A DNA stretch of 36,261 nt from Acidobacteriota bacterium (GCA_031296105.1 JARLGJ010000041.1:1-36261), one strand, 5' to 3'; counted from the first letter of the stretch, positions 8,459 through 16,029 are shown. The notes: generated by a model not told the origin, from the sequence alone. Numbers and translations are program-made.

Positions 8459-8491
8459 CAAAAAACAAAAGGCCCGCAACTGGCGCGGGCC
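8459..8491 (-). terminator. Terminator of the TonB-domain gene (minus strand)
   Basis: Read on the minus strand, GGCCCGC and GCGGGCC pair, followed by TTTTGTTTTTT. It lies 26 bases after the stop codon at 8517 and separates that gene from tnaA. Confidence 0.8.
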
Positions 8492-8516
8492 GGGGGGAGG
8501 AGCATTTTGCAGGCAA

Positions 8517-8855
8517 TCAGTTCTTGAACTCGAAGACAACTACGCAGGAGTCGGCGTTCTCAAAGCGCACGCGGCGCACGGAATCCTGCGCGGCGGTGAC
8601 AAGAATCGGGTTGCCGCCCAGGACTTTGACTTCGCGCACCTGGCCGTCGGCGGCAATGCGCAGCGACAGGCGCACAATCCCTTCGATCTTCATGCGGCGC
8701 GCGGTATCAGGATACACGGCGTGCAGCGCGCCATTCCTGGCGCGGCACGGCTGTTCCTCGGCCACAAGCGGAGCAGCCGCCAGCAGCAGTAAGAAAACGG
8801 CAAGCAACCAATGAGGACAGCCACGCCGGCTCGCATTGGAGGCAAGTAACTTCAC
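8517..8855 (-). CDS. TonB C-terminal-domain periplasmic protein
   Basis: 112 residues with an N-terminal signal peptide or anchor (WLLAVFLLLLAAAPLVAEEQ, after a basic segment). A TonB C-terminal fold follows: YPDTARRMKIEGIVRLSLRI, then ADGQVREVKVLGG and a closing AQDSVRRVRFEN helix-strand. Classical TonB has a long Pro/Lys-rich spacer between the membrane anchor and this domain. Here the spacer is absent, so the protein can hardly span the periplasm and is more likely a free periplasmic TonB-like domain. No ExbB/ExbD or receptor gene is adjacent. The start is GTG at 8855, supported by AGGAGA 7 bases upstream. Cys at position 37 and another near the end could form a disulfide. Confidence 0.75.
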   Translation of the reverse strand: MKLLASNASRRGCPHWLLAVFLLLLAAAPLVAEEQPCRARNGALHAVYPDTARRMKIEGIVRLSLRIAADGQVREVKVLGGNPILVTAAQDSVRRVRFENADSCVVVFEFKN

Positions 8856-8918
8856 AAGTGTCTCTCCTGTTAATTTCTGCGTATCTGCTTAGAAGCTGTT
8901 TCATAACCCGGTTTTGCA

Positions 8919-8980
8919 AGGGCACGGCTTCAGCCGTGCCGCCGCGGGCCACGGAAACCGCGGGCTTTAGCCCCTGAGGA
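8919..8980. repeat. Family G repeat with perfect hairpin
   Basis: GGCACGGC-TTCA-GCCGTGCC (8921-8940) is a perfect 8-bp stem. It is followed by a CCGCGGGCC...CCGCGGGC direct/inverted stretch ending GCTTTAGCCCCTGAGG. Its two ends recur at 84-108. The gap 8856-9152 holds this element and a hairpin at 9082-9114, and no gene. Confidence 0.6.
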
Positions 8981-9081
8981 AACTCAGCGTAGCGGTGCGC
9001 GTCCGGTTCCGGTTATGGAACAACTTCTACAAGTTCTCTTTTAGCACAGGGAGACAACGGCGAAACAGATTACCTAGGGGT

Positions 9082-9119
9082 ATGAGACCAGCGGGTTAAA
9101 CCGCTGATCTCTCATTTTT
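9082..9119. terminator. Hairpin downstream of sodC
   Basis: ATGAGA-C-CAGCGG and CCGCTG-ATC-TCTCAT pair around a GTTAAA loop. The T run follows on the plus strand, while the gene that needs a terminator here (sodC) is read on the minus strand, where the tail is weak. It could end sodC transcription imperfectly or block reading from the other side. Confidence 0.45.
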
Positions 9120-9152
9120 CCATGGCACAAAGGAGACAGGCGTCTCCTTCCG

Positions 9153-9677
9153 TTACGGCACAATGGTGCCGCAGGCCACGCGATCTCCCGCGTTGCCCGC
9201 CGGGTCGCTCTTCATGTCGTCGGCCTTGGCGTGGATCACCAGCGCCGTGCCGCCGTCGGCAAACAGAGAATTCGGCACGCCGGGCATCAGCGTCACGCGC
9301 TCATCCTTCACCACAACCTTGGCCGTGCCATCGGCGGCCACGGTAAAGTTCGGCATGTCTCCCGCGTGCGGGCCGTCCGGATTGTGCAGGCCGTGATGCA
9401 TTTTGCCGGGATTGAAGTGGCCGCCCGCCGACTTGAAGTCCGGCGCCACGCAGCTCGGCGTCTGGTGGAAGTGGATGGCGTGTTCGCCGGGCGTGAGTCC
9501 GGCAACGGTGAGGTGAATGGCCACGCCAACTTTTTCCTGATGAATGACGGCCGTGCCCACGGTGGCGCCCTTGGCGTCCACCAGGGTCACCGTCTTGGAG
9601 GGTATCTTGTGAGCAAAGGCCGGAGCGCAGAACAAAACCGCGGCGGTCAGCAGTACGACGAGCGGACGACGAATCAT
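9153..9677 (-). CDS. sodC: Cu/Zn superoxide dismutase, periplasmic
   Basis: Converts superoxide to hydrogen peroxide and oxygen outside the cytoplasm. 174 residues with signal peptide MIRRPLVVLLTAAVLFCAPA-FA. Metal ligands are all present: His69 and His71 (HFH) for copper, the bridging His87 in GGHFNP, zinc ligands His95, His104 and Asp107 (in HAGDMPN), and copper His149 in ALVIHA. Cys76 and Cys169 form the family disulfide. Length and order match bacterial SodC. The ATG at 9677 follows AAGGAGA by 5 bases. It is 23 bases downstream of the EVE gene on the same strand and may share its transcript. Confidence 0.95.
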   Translation of the reverse strand: MIRRPLVVLLTAAVLFCAPAFAHKIPSKTVTLVDAKGATVGTAVIHQEKVGVAIHLTVAGLTPGEHAIHFHQTPSCVAPDFKSAGGHFNPGKMHHGLHNPDGPHAGDMPNFTVAADGTAKVVVKDERVTLMPGVPNSLFADGGTALVIHAKADDMKSDPAGNAGDRVACGTIVP

Positions 9678-9700
9678 ACCAGTCTCCTTATCGACGAACT

Positions 9701-10087
9701 CTAGAGCTTACCAGAAAGCAGGGCCTCGTACTGCTCTTCGCTGAGCGGCACCACCGAGAGCCTTCCCTGCCGCAGCAGTGGCGACTCCGCGAAGAGCTTG
9801 CTTTGTTTGATGGCGGAAAGTTCCACGGGGTTCGCCAAGGCCTTGCCGGCGGCAATGCGCACCACGGGAACCTTCGGGTCCGCGGCGTCCACCGTGAGCA
9901 GGCGGGCGGTGCCCACGGCGCGGCGCTCGTCGCCGGTGTGGTAAATGATCAGGCGGCTGCCCTTCGGCATCTCCCGCAGATGTTTTACGGCCGCGGGATT
10001 CGTCACTCCATCCCACACCGTCTCGCGCTCCTTTTGGAGCTGGGCAAAGCTATACACTTTGGGCTCGGTCTTCAGCAGATAGAACAT
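9701..10087 (-). CDS. EVE-domain protein
   Basis: 128 residues forming a single EVE domain, a PUA-like fold that in other proteins recognises modified bases in DNA or RNA. The diagnostic beginning FYLLKTEPKVYSFAQLQKE is followed by the VWDGVTNPAAVKHLREM segment and GSRLIIYHTGDERRAVGTA, all in the usual order. The start ATG at 10087 matches the family's conserved N-terminus. The open frame runs to 10162 but the extra residues are not family-like. No clear ribosome site is present. It precedes sodC by 23 bases. The ligand is unknown, and stand-alone EVE proteins are widespread. Confidence 0.88.
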   Translation of the reverse strand: MFYLLKTEPKVYSFAQLQKERETVWDGVTNPAAVKHLREMPKGSRLIIYHTGDERRAVGTARLLTVDAADPKVPVVRIAAGKALANPVELSAIKQSKLFAESPLLRQGRLSVVPLSEEQYEALLSGKL

Positions 10088-10177
10088 GGATGAATGTTGT
10101 AGCACAGGCGGGGCCAAAATGCATCGAGCGCGGCCATGGCGGGCCGCGCTCTCAGAATGCAATGCTGGATGGAAAAC

Positions 10178-10597
10178 TTATTGCACCGAGCCCACCGGGG
10201 CAGCCGTCTCCAGCAGCAGGCGCTGCACCTGCGGCTGCAACACGCGAAGCTGCGAACTCAGGAATTGATATTCGCGGCGCACGCGGGTCATCCTTCCGGC
10301 CCGCAACGCCGTGGACAGCAGTTCCAGGCGGAAGGTGAACGAGCTGGAACCGAACAGCAGCAGGCACTCGCGCAGGCCGTGCACCGCTTTCTCCGCGGGA
10401 TAGCTGTGCGGCAGCTTCAAGGCCTCGCGCAGTTGATCCATGTGCAGCGGAATTTCGGTGAGAAAGACCGTGCAGAGGCGCGCCAGTTGCCCGGCGTCTC
10501 CGGCGGCACAGCTCAACAGATAGTTGCAGTCGAAGGGGATGGCTTCGGTAATCTCAATGCCGGTGGCGTCGCTCTCGGGTTTGCTCGATTGATTCAT
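10178..10597 (-). CDS. HPt-like (histidine phosphotransfer) domain protein
   Basis: 139 residues, alpha-helical. Residues about 22-125 follow the HPt pattern: DAGQLARLCTVFLTEIPLHMDQL, then AEKAVHGLRECLLLFGSSSF with the candidate phospho-accepting His73 and the small residues GSSS after it. The usual sequence is HxLKG, while here it is HGLREC, so the basic residue is shifted and phosphotransfer ability is uncertain. It may carry phosphate between a hybrid histidine kinase and a response regulator, but no such gene is nearby. The ATG at 10597 is chosen over an upstream one at 10654 because the extra residues look unrelated. The EVE gene lies downstream on the same strand. Confidence 0.55.
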   Translation of the reverse strand: MNQSSKPESDATGIEITEAIPFDCNYLLSCAAGDAGQLARLCTVFLTEIPLHMDQLREALKLPHSYPAEKAVHGLRECLLLFGSSSFTFRLELLSTALRAGRMTRVRREYQFLSSQLRVLQPQVQRLLLETAAPVGSVQ

Positions 10598-10654
10598 CAC
10601 TGTGGTCCTGCGGGCTTTCTCCCGCAGCAAGTTTATCGGCTCCTCTGCAGTCAA

Positions 10655-10993
10655 TCTGAAACCTTTCGCGCGGAAAGTTCAAGTGCCAAAAACCCACTCA
10701 TTCGCCCTGCGACAAGAAACTGATTGCCCAATACTTCTTTAGGAATCAATAACTTATAGCGATTCCTGCAAGAATACGTTCACTTTCTCCACCGCCCCGG
10801 AATCCGCCCGCAGATTACTTCCGTGCGGTGCGGCGCGCAAAGAATCCTCCACCCCGGTGCTTAGGAGAAAGCCCCCAGCCGCCCGGGCAAAGCCCACGGC
10901 CCGCCAAGGTGAAACCCTCACCCGCGCAGGTCAAAAATGGAACCAACCTGGTTCTATGAGCGTATTCTGAACAGTGAGCCGAAACTTTCGCTC
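10655..10993. other. Intergenic region between divergent genes
   Basis: It contains an A/T-richer block (about 10685-10790) suitable for divergent promoters of the HPt-like gene and the secreted-protein gene. No promoter hexamers could be placed with confidence and no gene, repeat or RNA is seen. Confidence 0.4.
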
Positions 10994-11599
10994 ATGGTTG
11001 ATGCTTTGATTCCGTTACGCAAGTTGTGGTTGGTTTCTTTTCTCCTGCTGCTCTCTCCCCTAGCCTATGCCGGACAGTTCAAGGTCTCCTCCTCGGCCCT
11101 GGAGCGCACCTTGAAGATGCGCCTGTTCAATGCGCCCGACGGCCGCTATTACCTGCGCGGAGACCCGCACTCGGCCTGCAATCTTTACGTCGAGAACCCT
11201 CAGCTCGCCCTCTCGGGAGACCGCGTGCTCGTCCGCCTGCACACCGCCGGATTTTATGGCAAACAGATTGCCGGACACTGCATGGGCTTCCCCGTGTCGA
11301 TGAACACCACCATCTCCCTGGCGCCGGTGGTGCAGGGCGAGGTGGTCGGCGTGGCCGACGCCCGCATTGACCGCCTCAGTGAGTCCAGCGAGGTCAACTT
11401 CCTGCTCTCGCCATTCCTGAACCACAAATTGCCCGCCAATATTCAGATCAACGCCGCCACCATGCTGCGCGACACCCTGCGCAACTCCACCCAGTCCAGC
11501 GGCTACCCGGTGACCTTGGAACGTCTCGAACTGCACACCGTCCACACCCTCGGCAACTACCTCATCATCGAGTACGACACCGACATGCGCGTGGACTGA
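10994..11599 (+). CDS. Secreted protein of unknown function
   Basis: 201 residues if started at the ATG at 10994, giving MVDALIPLRKLWLVSFLLLL and a signal peptide cleaved after SPLAYA. A start at 10937 (220 residues) is also open and has a slightly better upstream sequence, but puts 46 residues before the cleavage site. The mature protein is mostly beta-type (LALSGDRVLVRLHTAGFYG; VSMNTTISLAPVVQGEVVGV) with two possible disulfide cysteines in SACN and GHCMG. Its layout vaguely recalls periplasmic lipid-binding (DUF1439-like) proteins, but I do not recognise a family. A composite repeat block follows its stop. Confidence 0.65.
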   Translation: MVDALIPLRKLWLVSFLLLLSPLAYAGQFKVSSSALERTLKMRLFNAPDGRYYLRGDPHSACNLYVENPQLALSGDRVLVRLHTAGFYGKQIAGHCMGFPVSMNTTISLAPVVQGEVVGVADARIDRLSESSEVNFLLSPFLNHKLPANIQINAATMLRDTLRNSTQSSGYPVTLERLELHTVHTLGNYLIIEYDTDMRVD

Positions 11600-11665
11600 C
11601 GAGTCGCTTGCGTCATCGTCGATTGAGTGATTGGCGATTGATTGAGTAAGTGAGTGACGATTTCC

Positions 11666-11823
11666 AGTGCCCATTCAAGCCCCGCCTTTGGGCTTGAGTG
11701 GGAACCACAACATAAAACATTGGTGCCCCATGTCTGGCCTGTTGTTGGCCAGACGTGGGAAGCAAGATGCATGAAGCAGATTGTTGCGGGTGCCCCATCC
11801 TGTCCGCGGTTATCAGGGTGGGG
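11666..11823 (+). repeat. Composite repeat block, forward half (A, B, D)
   Basis: Family A at 11666-11703 (one C lost from the head), B at 11722-11760 (ATGTCTGGCC / GGCCAGACGTGGG), a linker GGAAGCAAGATGC...TTGTTGCG, and D at 11789-11823 (GGTGCCCCATCCTGTCC / TCAGGGTGGGG). The linker after B recurs after the B copy at 23766. Confidence 0.85.
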
Positions 11824-11921
11824 ATGTTGTTTTTGCGGGCAAGAAACCCTGCCTCTTCGCAACTCAACTCCGCTGTGCATGTTTCCTCTGACAGAAGAGT
11901 ACACAGGCGATTGTTCGTCCG

Positions 11922-11995
11922 GGTGACCTCGCTCAGCATTCTCGCTGCCCGCTGGGCTGGGATCCTTCGCCCCCTTGGGGGCTTAGGAAGACACC
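11922..11995 (-). repeat. Family F module, inverted
   Basis: Read on the minus strand this is GGTGTCTTCCT, a G/C-rich variable core, GAAGGATCCCAGC, and about 35 bases later AGGTCACC. The same head, CCCAGC and tail are found in plus orientation at 17788-17854 and 25809-25876. The core of the 17788 copy (CCTGAGCGCAGCGAAGGA) resembles a repeat I remember from several bacterial phyla. Confidence 0.65.
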
Positions 11996-11997
11996 TA

Positions 11998-12078
11998 TAA
12001 AAACAAGAACAACAACAACAAGAGCAAGAACAAGAGCAAGAGCAAGAACAAGAGCAACAGCAAGAACAACGGCAAAAT
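11998..12078. repeat. Low-complexity AAC/AAG/AGC tract
   Basis: About 80 bases made almost only of the units AACAAG, AAGAGC and AACAAC. On the other strand this is (TTGTTC/TTGCTC)n, an expanded form of the T-rich TTTGCTTTTGCC module that follows B or D elsewhere. Open frames across it (poly-Cys/Ser or poly-Leu) are artefacts. Confidence 0.8.
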
Positions 12079-12115
12079 CCCCACGTCTGCGAAAAGCGCG
12101 CAGACATGGGGCACC
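12079..12115 (-). repeat. Family B palindrome, inverted variant
   Basis: Minus strand: GGTGCCCCATGTCTGCG, a short loop, CGCAGACGTGGGG. The outer part equals family B. The inner stem has changed from GGCC/GGCC to GCG/CGC on both arms, so pairing is kept. Confidence 0.75.
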
Positions 12116-12125
12116 AATTCATTCA

Positions 12126-12166
12126 ACCTTTGAAACTTCCGAAACCTCTCAGACTTCCGAAACCTA
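12126..12166 (-). repeat. Family E (AGGTTTC) motif downstream of atpE
   Basis: In the sense of atpE it reads AGGTTTCGGAAGTCTGAGAG followed by GTTTCGGAAGTTTCAAAGG, repeated GTTTC units every 8-9 bases or so. It lies about 60 bases beyond the atpE stop. Confidence 0.65.
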
Positions 12167-12183
12167 TTTGCAGCAATCAGCAA

Positions 12184-12205
12184 GGCCCCGGCCGAAGCCG
12201 GGGCC
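12184..12205 (-). terminator. Hairpin terminator of the F0 cluster
   Basis: GGCCCCGGC / GCCGGGGCC forms a perfect 9-bp stem with a 4-base loop, 22 bases after the atpE stop at 12228. On the minus strand it is followed by TTGCTGATTG, a weak T tail. Position suggests it ends the atpZ-I-B-E transcript. Confidence 0.65.
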
Positions 12206-12227
12206 TACTGTTACAAAGCGAACGGTT

Positions 12228-12542
12228 CTACTTCACGACCTTGGCGAAGACCACCACCAAGGTGAAGAGCACCAGGGACTCGATGAAGGCCAGGCCGAGA
12301 ATCATGGCCAACTGGATTCCGGCGCGGGCGGCGGGATTGCGGGCCAGGCCCTCGCAGGCGGCGGCGGCAACCTTGCCCTGGCCCAGCGCGGCCAGACCGG
12401 CGGCGATGGCCATGGAGAAGCCCGAAGCGATGGCCACCCAGTTGGTTGCGGCGGCGGCGCCGGCAGGACCTTCCTGCGCGAAGACAGGCGTGGCCAGCAT
12501 CAGCATGGCCATCACGGTAAAGAGGAAGAATTTCTTGTTCAT
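12228..12542 (-). CDS. atpE: ATP synthase F0 subunit c, with signal-peptide-like leader
   Basis: Forms the rotating c-ring of the membrane sector. 104 residues: a 22-residue leader (MNKKFFLFTVMAMLMLATPV-FA), then a normal-sized hairpin of two helices joined by the polar loop ARNPAARAG containing Arg68. The ion-binding carboxylate is Glu88 in LAFIESLVLF. Gln55 in helix 1 (LGQGK) and Ser89 align with two ligands of sodium-binding c-rings, but Leu90 replaces the usual Thr, so the coupling ion is undecided. The start is set by AAGGAG, which is 8 bases before the ATG at 12542 and only 2 bases before the alternative ATG at 12548. It is separated from atpB by 211 bases of repeats. Confidence 0.95.
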   Translation of the reverse strand: MNKKFFLFTVMAMLMLATPVFAQEGPAGAAAATNWVAIASGFSMAIAAGLAALGQGKVAAAACEGLARNPAARAGIQLAMILGLAFIESLVLFTLVVVFAKVVK

Positions 12543-12548
12543 GTGCAT

Positions 12549-12753
12549 TGCTCCTTCTAAATGTACCGCCAGTGGGTGGTTGACGTTCTCCCTTGGGAGG
12601 GAGAGGCCCTCACGCTTGCGGCGTACTGCAAAACTTTTGTCTTGATTGTCTCTCCCACCCTATCGCCAACTACTGGCGATAAGGGTGGGGCAACCGAGGT
12701 TTTGGTTTTACCTTCGAAACCTCGAAACTTTGAAACCTCAGAAACCTTTTTCT
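12549..12753. repeat. Repeat insertion between atpB and atpE (D and E families)
   Basis: A D-type palindrome at 12654-12690 (CCCACCCTATCGCCA / TGGCGATAAGGGTGGG, stem of 15 bp with one bulged A) and an E motif at 12711-12748 (minus-strand sense AGGTTTC repeated). The E motif starts 5 bases after the atpB stop. Such a strong hairpin inside an operon could reduce readthrough or protect an RNA end, favouring separate c-subunit dosage. Confidence 0.7.
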
Positions 12754-13497
12754 TTAGTGCTCGTGCGCCGTTGCTTCGCCCAGGTACACCATCGCCAGCA
12801 GCATGAAGATGAACGTCTGGATGAGCGCCACGCCGAAGTGCAGCCCCAGGAAGATCACCGGCAGGCCCACCGGCACCAGCGAGAAGAACACCAGGGTCAC
12901 CATGTCTCCGGCGAACATGTTGGCGTAAAGACGGATGGTGAGCGACATCATGCGCGCCAGATGGCTGCACACTTCAATCACGAACATCAGCGGCGCCAGC
13001 CACCACACCGGTCCCAGGAAGTGCTTGATGTAGCCCGGTCCGTTGGCGCGCAGGCCATGCAACTGGTAGTAGAACCAGGTCACCACGGCGCAGCCCAGCG
13101 GAACCACAGGCGTGCCCGTCGGCGTCTCGAAGAACGGAATCAATCCCAGCAGGTTGCTGCACAGGATGAACAAGGTCAGCACCGTCAGGTAGCTGATGTA
13201 ACGCTTGTTGTCATGCCCGATGATCTCTTCGCTCTGCGCGTCGATGAAGTTGTACACCGCCTCCATCATGTGCTGCAGCGTGCCGGGATTTTCCACCGAC
13301 AGGCTGGCACGCACCGCCACAAAGAACACGGTGAGCACAATGGCCACCAGGATCTCCATGGCCAGGTAATCCGGAATGGGAGCGTTGGGATGTACGGGGT
13401 GAATGCCGATAGCGTTCAACAGCGCGGTAACCGGACCGGCAAGGAGGTGATTCAAAAGCGCGGTAAAAGGCAATTGATGCATTGGACTGAGTGCCAC
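12754..13497 (-). CDS. atpB: ATP synthase F0 subunit a
   Basis: The stator half-channel subunit that passes ions to and from the c-ring; 247 residues with about five to six membrane helices. The essential arginine is Arg189 in MMSLTIRLYANMFAGD, and the final helices LHFGVALIQTFIFMLLAMVYL carry the conserved Gln. The frame starts with GTG at 13497, 8 bases after the atpI stop. An ATG at 13482 (giving MHQLPF) is equally possible since neither has a strong ribosome site, and translational coupling to atpI is likely. Followed by repeats, then atpE. Confidence 0.95.
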   Translation of the reverse strand: MALSPMHQLPFTALLNHLLAGPVTALLNAIGIHPVHPNAPIPDYLAMEILVAIVLTVFFVAVRASLSVENPGTLQHMMEAVYNFIDAQSEEIIGHDNKRYISYLTVLTLFILCSNLLGLIPFFETPTGTPVVPLGCAVVTWFYYQLHGLRANGPGYIKHFLGPVWWLAPLMFVIEVCSHLARMMSLTIRLYANMFAGDMVTLVFFSLVPVGLPVIFLGLHFGVALIQTFIFMLLAMVYLGEATAHEH

Positions 13498-13505
13498 CCG
13501 ATCAG

Positions 13506-13985
13506 TTAGGTTCGCCGGTTGCCGGCGACAAACTCATACGCGGCCTCGCACATAAGTGCAAACACTGGCATAGCCAACCCTGCCAGATACCCCACCAGGC
13601 TGCGCACGGAACAACTAAAGATACCATAGGCCACCAGGGCCATCAAGAAGATACGCGCCACGCCGCGCACCACGGCGGCGGCCCCTCGCTCCGAGCTGTG
13701 CTGGTTCACAATGCGCTCGCCAATGGCATTCACCGAAGCGGCCAGCCAGCGGAAGTTGACGAGGCCGAAGACCGCCCCCAGCAGCACTCCCACGGCCACC
13801 GGCCAGCTCAGCCATAGAGACGCCAGAGTGCCCGCCGCGCCCAGCCACAGCGTCCCGCGCTGCACTCGCCGCAGCGTGCGCTCATACGCGGCCATCTCCG
13901 CCGCCTGCTCCGCCGCGGTCAGCGTGAGGGGCTCGCCCGCGGCTTCCGGCGAATCGTTTTCCGGCGAATCGCCCACGTTACTCAT
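13506..13985 (-). CDS. atpI: ATP synthase subunit I (AtpI-like)
   Basis: 159 residues with four hydrophobic segments after a 45-residue acidic, soluble N-terminus. The pattern [20 protein letters not shown] fits the ATP synthase I chain family, which assists c-ring assembly or magnesium supply for the synthase. It overlaps the upstream atpZ gene by 8 bases and is followed 8 bases later by atpB, so it is in the F0 operon. Family identification is by position and helix pattern, because sequence conservation in this family is low. Confidence 0.8.
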   Translation of the reverse strand: MSNVGDSPENDSPEAAGEPLTLTAAEQAAEMAAYERTLRRVQRGTLWLGAAGTLASLWLSWPVAVGVLLGAVFGLVNFRWLAASVNAIGERIVNQHSSERGAAAVVRGVARIFLMALVAYGIFSCSVRSLVGYLAGLAMPVFALMCEAAYEFVAGNRRT

Positions 13986-14259
13986 GCCGTGTGTCCTTCT
14001 TCTCTTTTTCTTCTTTCGTCTCTTCCGCGTCCGCCTCGGCCGAGGCCTGCAACGCCCGCCGGATCATCGAAACGAATCCCGAGATGGCGCCGAAGACGAT
14101 GCCCAGCAGGTAAATCCAGTGCGTGTGCAGCAGGTGGTCCGCCAGCAGCCCGAAGAGGTAGCCCACCAGAACCGAAGCGGGAATCAGGAAGCCAATCTCC
14201 GAGTAGCGCGCCACCATGACCCAGGGATTTTCCTCGCGCCGCTGTTTTTCGTCCTTCAT
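13978..14259 (-). CDS. atpZ: AtpZ/AtpI-family small membrane protein
   Basis: 93 residues, two membrane helices ([20 protein letters not shown] and [19 protein letters not shown]) followed by a charged tail of Glu/Lys. The GYLFGLLAD...GxxxGF arrangement is typical of the AtpZ family that precedes atpI and atpB. AtpZ is thought to act with AtpI in building the c-ring or in ion supply. First gene of the F0 operon. The ATG at 14259 has GGAGGGG 6 bases upstream. The promoter must lie in the 60-base gap shared with the divergent lysS. Confidence 0.85.
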   Translation of the reverse strand: MKDEKQRREENPWVMVARYSEIGFLIPASVLVGYLFGLLADHLLHTHWIYLLGIVFGAISGFVSMIRRALQASAEADAEETKEEKEKKDTRHE

Positions 14260-14305
14260 GCCTGCCCCTCCGCCGCGGAAGCCTGCTCCGTCCGGCGTCT
14301 GCTGT

Positions 14306-14312
14306 TATACAA
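14306..14312 (+). promoter_or_regulatory. Possible -10 box for leaderless lysS transcript
   Basis: TATACAA lies 8 bases before the GTG start of lysS. With usual spacing, RNA would start at or within a base or two of the GTG, and no Shine-Dalgarno sequence is present. No good -35 box is visible. Confidence 0.4.
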
Positions 14313-14319
14313 TTTTTAC

Positions 14320-15855
14320 GTGTCCCTAGACGATAGCATTTACCAACTCCGCATACAGAAGATGCAGCAGATCGAGGTGCTGGGCCAACCGGCCTATCCG
14401 CATCACTACCGCTGCTCTCACCAGATTCCCGCCATCCTCGCCGATTTCTCCGAAAAAACGGGCGAAGAGCTCGAAGCCTCGCGCGTCCCGGTCAGCATCG
14501 CTGGACGCCTCATCGCCATCCGCCTGATGGGCAAAGCCAGCTTTGCCCACATGCAGCAGGGCGGCCAGAAGCTCCAGATCTACGTCAAAAAAGACGCCGT
14601 CGGCGACCAGCAGTGGAATCTCTACAAGCTCTTCGACATCGGCGACCACATCGGCGCCAAGGGCTATCTCTTCCGCACCCGCACCGGCGAACTCAGCGTC
14701 CACGTGGAGGAGTTGACCTTCCTCAGCAAGGACCTGCTGCCGCTGCCGGAAAAGTTCCACGGCCTCACCGACGTGGAGCTGCGCTACCGAATGCGCTACG
14801 TCGATCTCATCGATCCCGAGGTGCGCCAGGTCTTCATCAAGCGCGCCAAGATCGTGCAGTCTCTGCGCCGCTATTTCGATACGCACGGCTACACCGAGGT
14901 GGAGACGCCGATGATGCAGCCCATCGCCGGCGGCGCCGCGGCGCGTCCTTTTGTGACGCATCACAACACCCTGGACATCGACCTCTTCCTGCGCATCGCT
15001 CCCGAGCTGTACCTCAAGCGCCTGGTGGTGGGCGGCATCGATCGCGTGTATGAGATCAACCGCAACTTCCGCAACGAAGGTGTCTCCACCCGCCACAACC
15101 CCGAGTTCACCATGCTGGAGTTCTACCAGGCCTACGCCGACTACAACGACCTGATGGACCTGACGGAAGAGTTGCTGCAGCAGGTGGCCATGGACGTGAA
15201 CGGCTCCTTGCAGAACGACTTCGGCGGCAAACAGATCGACTGGTCCAAGTTCGAGCGCCTCTCCATGCGCGAGGCCATCCTCAAGTATTGGCCCGCCGAG
15301 GCCGGCGACACGCCGAGCATGGAAGCCTTCCAGAGCCACGAGTCCATCGAGGCCCTGGTGCGCCGCTTGCAGAAGGCCAAGGTCGATCTTCCCTACGATC
15401 CCAAAGAGCCCGCCGGCCGCGCCATTGCCGACATCTTCGAGGCCGTCGCCGAGCAGCATCTGTGGCAGCCCACGTTCATCTACGACTTCCCGCTGGCCAT
15501 CTCGCCGCTCTCCAAAAACAAGCGCGACGAACCCGACTACGTGGAGCGCTTCGAGATCTACGTGGCCGGCATGGAGCTGGGCAACGCCTTCAGCGAGCTG
15601 AACGATCCCCAGGAGCAGCGCCGCCGCTTCGAGCAGCAACTCTCCGAGCGCGAGCGCGGCGACGACGAAGCGCACCAGATGGACGAGGACTACATCCGCG
15701 CCCTCAGCTACGGCATGCCCCCAGCGGGCGGCGAAGGCATCGGCATCGACCGCCTGACGATGATGCTGACCGGCGCAACGTCCATCCGCGACGTCATCCT
15801 CTTCCCCCTGCTGCGTCCGGAGAAGAAGGAAGACGAACAGGGCGAAGCCAAGTAA
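14320..15855 (+). CDS. lysS: Lysyl-tRNA synthetase, class II
   Basis: Charges tRNA-Lys with lysine in the cytoplasm. 511 residues (E. coli LysS 505). The N-terminal OB-fold (about 50-165) is followed by the class II core. It includes motif 1 near [13 protein letters not shown], motif 2 [20 protein letters not shown] from Arg248, and motif 3 [13 protein letters not shown] from about residue 471. A long open frame extends upstream to 13711, but that part lies over atpZ/atpI and is not homologous. GTG at 14320 is chosen because the sequence from [20 protein letters not shown] onward aligns with the family N-terminus. An ATG at 14362 is the alternative. Divergent from atpZ. Confidence 0.93.
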   Translation: MSLDDSIYQLRIQKMQQIEVLGQPAYPHHYRCSHQIPAILADFSEKTGEELEASRVPVSIAGRLIAIRLMGKASFAHMQQGGQKLQIYVKKDAVGDQQWNLYKLFDIGDHIGAKGYLFRTRTGELSVHVEELTFLSKDLLPLPEKFHGLTDVELRYRMRYVDLIDPEVRQVFIKRAKIVQSLRRYFDTHGYTEVETPMMQPIAGGAAARPFVTHHNTLDIDLFLRIAPELYLKRLVVGGIDRVYEINRNFRNEGVSTRHNPEFTMLEFYQAYADYNDLMDLTEELLQQVAMDVNGSLQNDFGGKQIDWSKFERLSMREAILKYWPAEAGDTPSMEAFQSHESIEALVRRLQKAKVDLPYDPKEPAGRAIADIFEAVAEQHLWQPTFIYDFPLAISPLSKNKRDEPDYVERFEIYVAGMELGNAFSELNDPQEQRRRFEQQLSERERGDDEAHQMDEDYIRALSYGMPPAGGEGIGIDRLTMMLTGATSIRDVILFPLLRPEKKEDEQGEAK

Positions 15856-15870
15856 ACTTCGTGACCCTTT

Positions 15871-16029
15871 GTGGTACCCCAGGTGTGCCCCAGGTGTGCC
15901 CCAGGTTCGCGGAGCGAAGCGGAGCTAACCTGGGTACCCTCGCTCTCAAGGTGTTTGTATAACGGAGCCCAGGTTATCCGCGCAAAAGCAGCGCGGCGAA
16001 CCTGGGGAACACCTGCGCGGCAAACCTGA
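15871..16029. repeat. Family C palindrome cluster, both orientations
   Basis: A C element at 15873-15936 (CCCCAGGTTCGCGG ... GAGCTAACCTGGG) is preceded by two extra copies of its left arm (AGGTGTGCCCC). An inverted C element lies at 15968-16008, followed by another partial left arm. The rest of the gap before the decarboxylase gene (16030-16189) shows no gene or clear promoter. Confidence 0.75.

Noticed and set aside
11613..12122. Cys/Ser-rich protein
   Set aside because: The poly-Cys/Ser stretch is a translation of the AAC/AAG/AGC low-complexity tract plus A, B and D repeats.
13711..14319. N-terminal extension of lysyl-tRNA synthetase
   Set aside because: This part of the open frame lies antisense to atpI and atpZ and does not resemble any synthetase domain.
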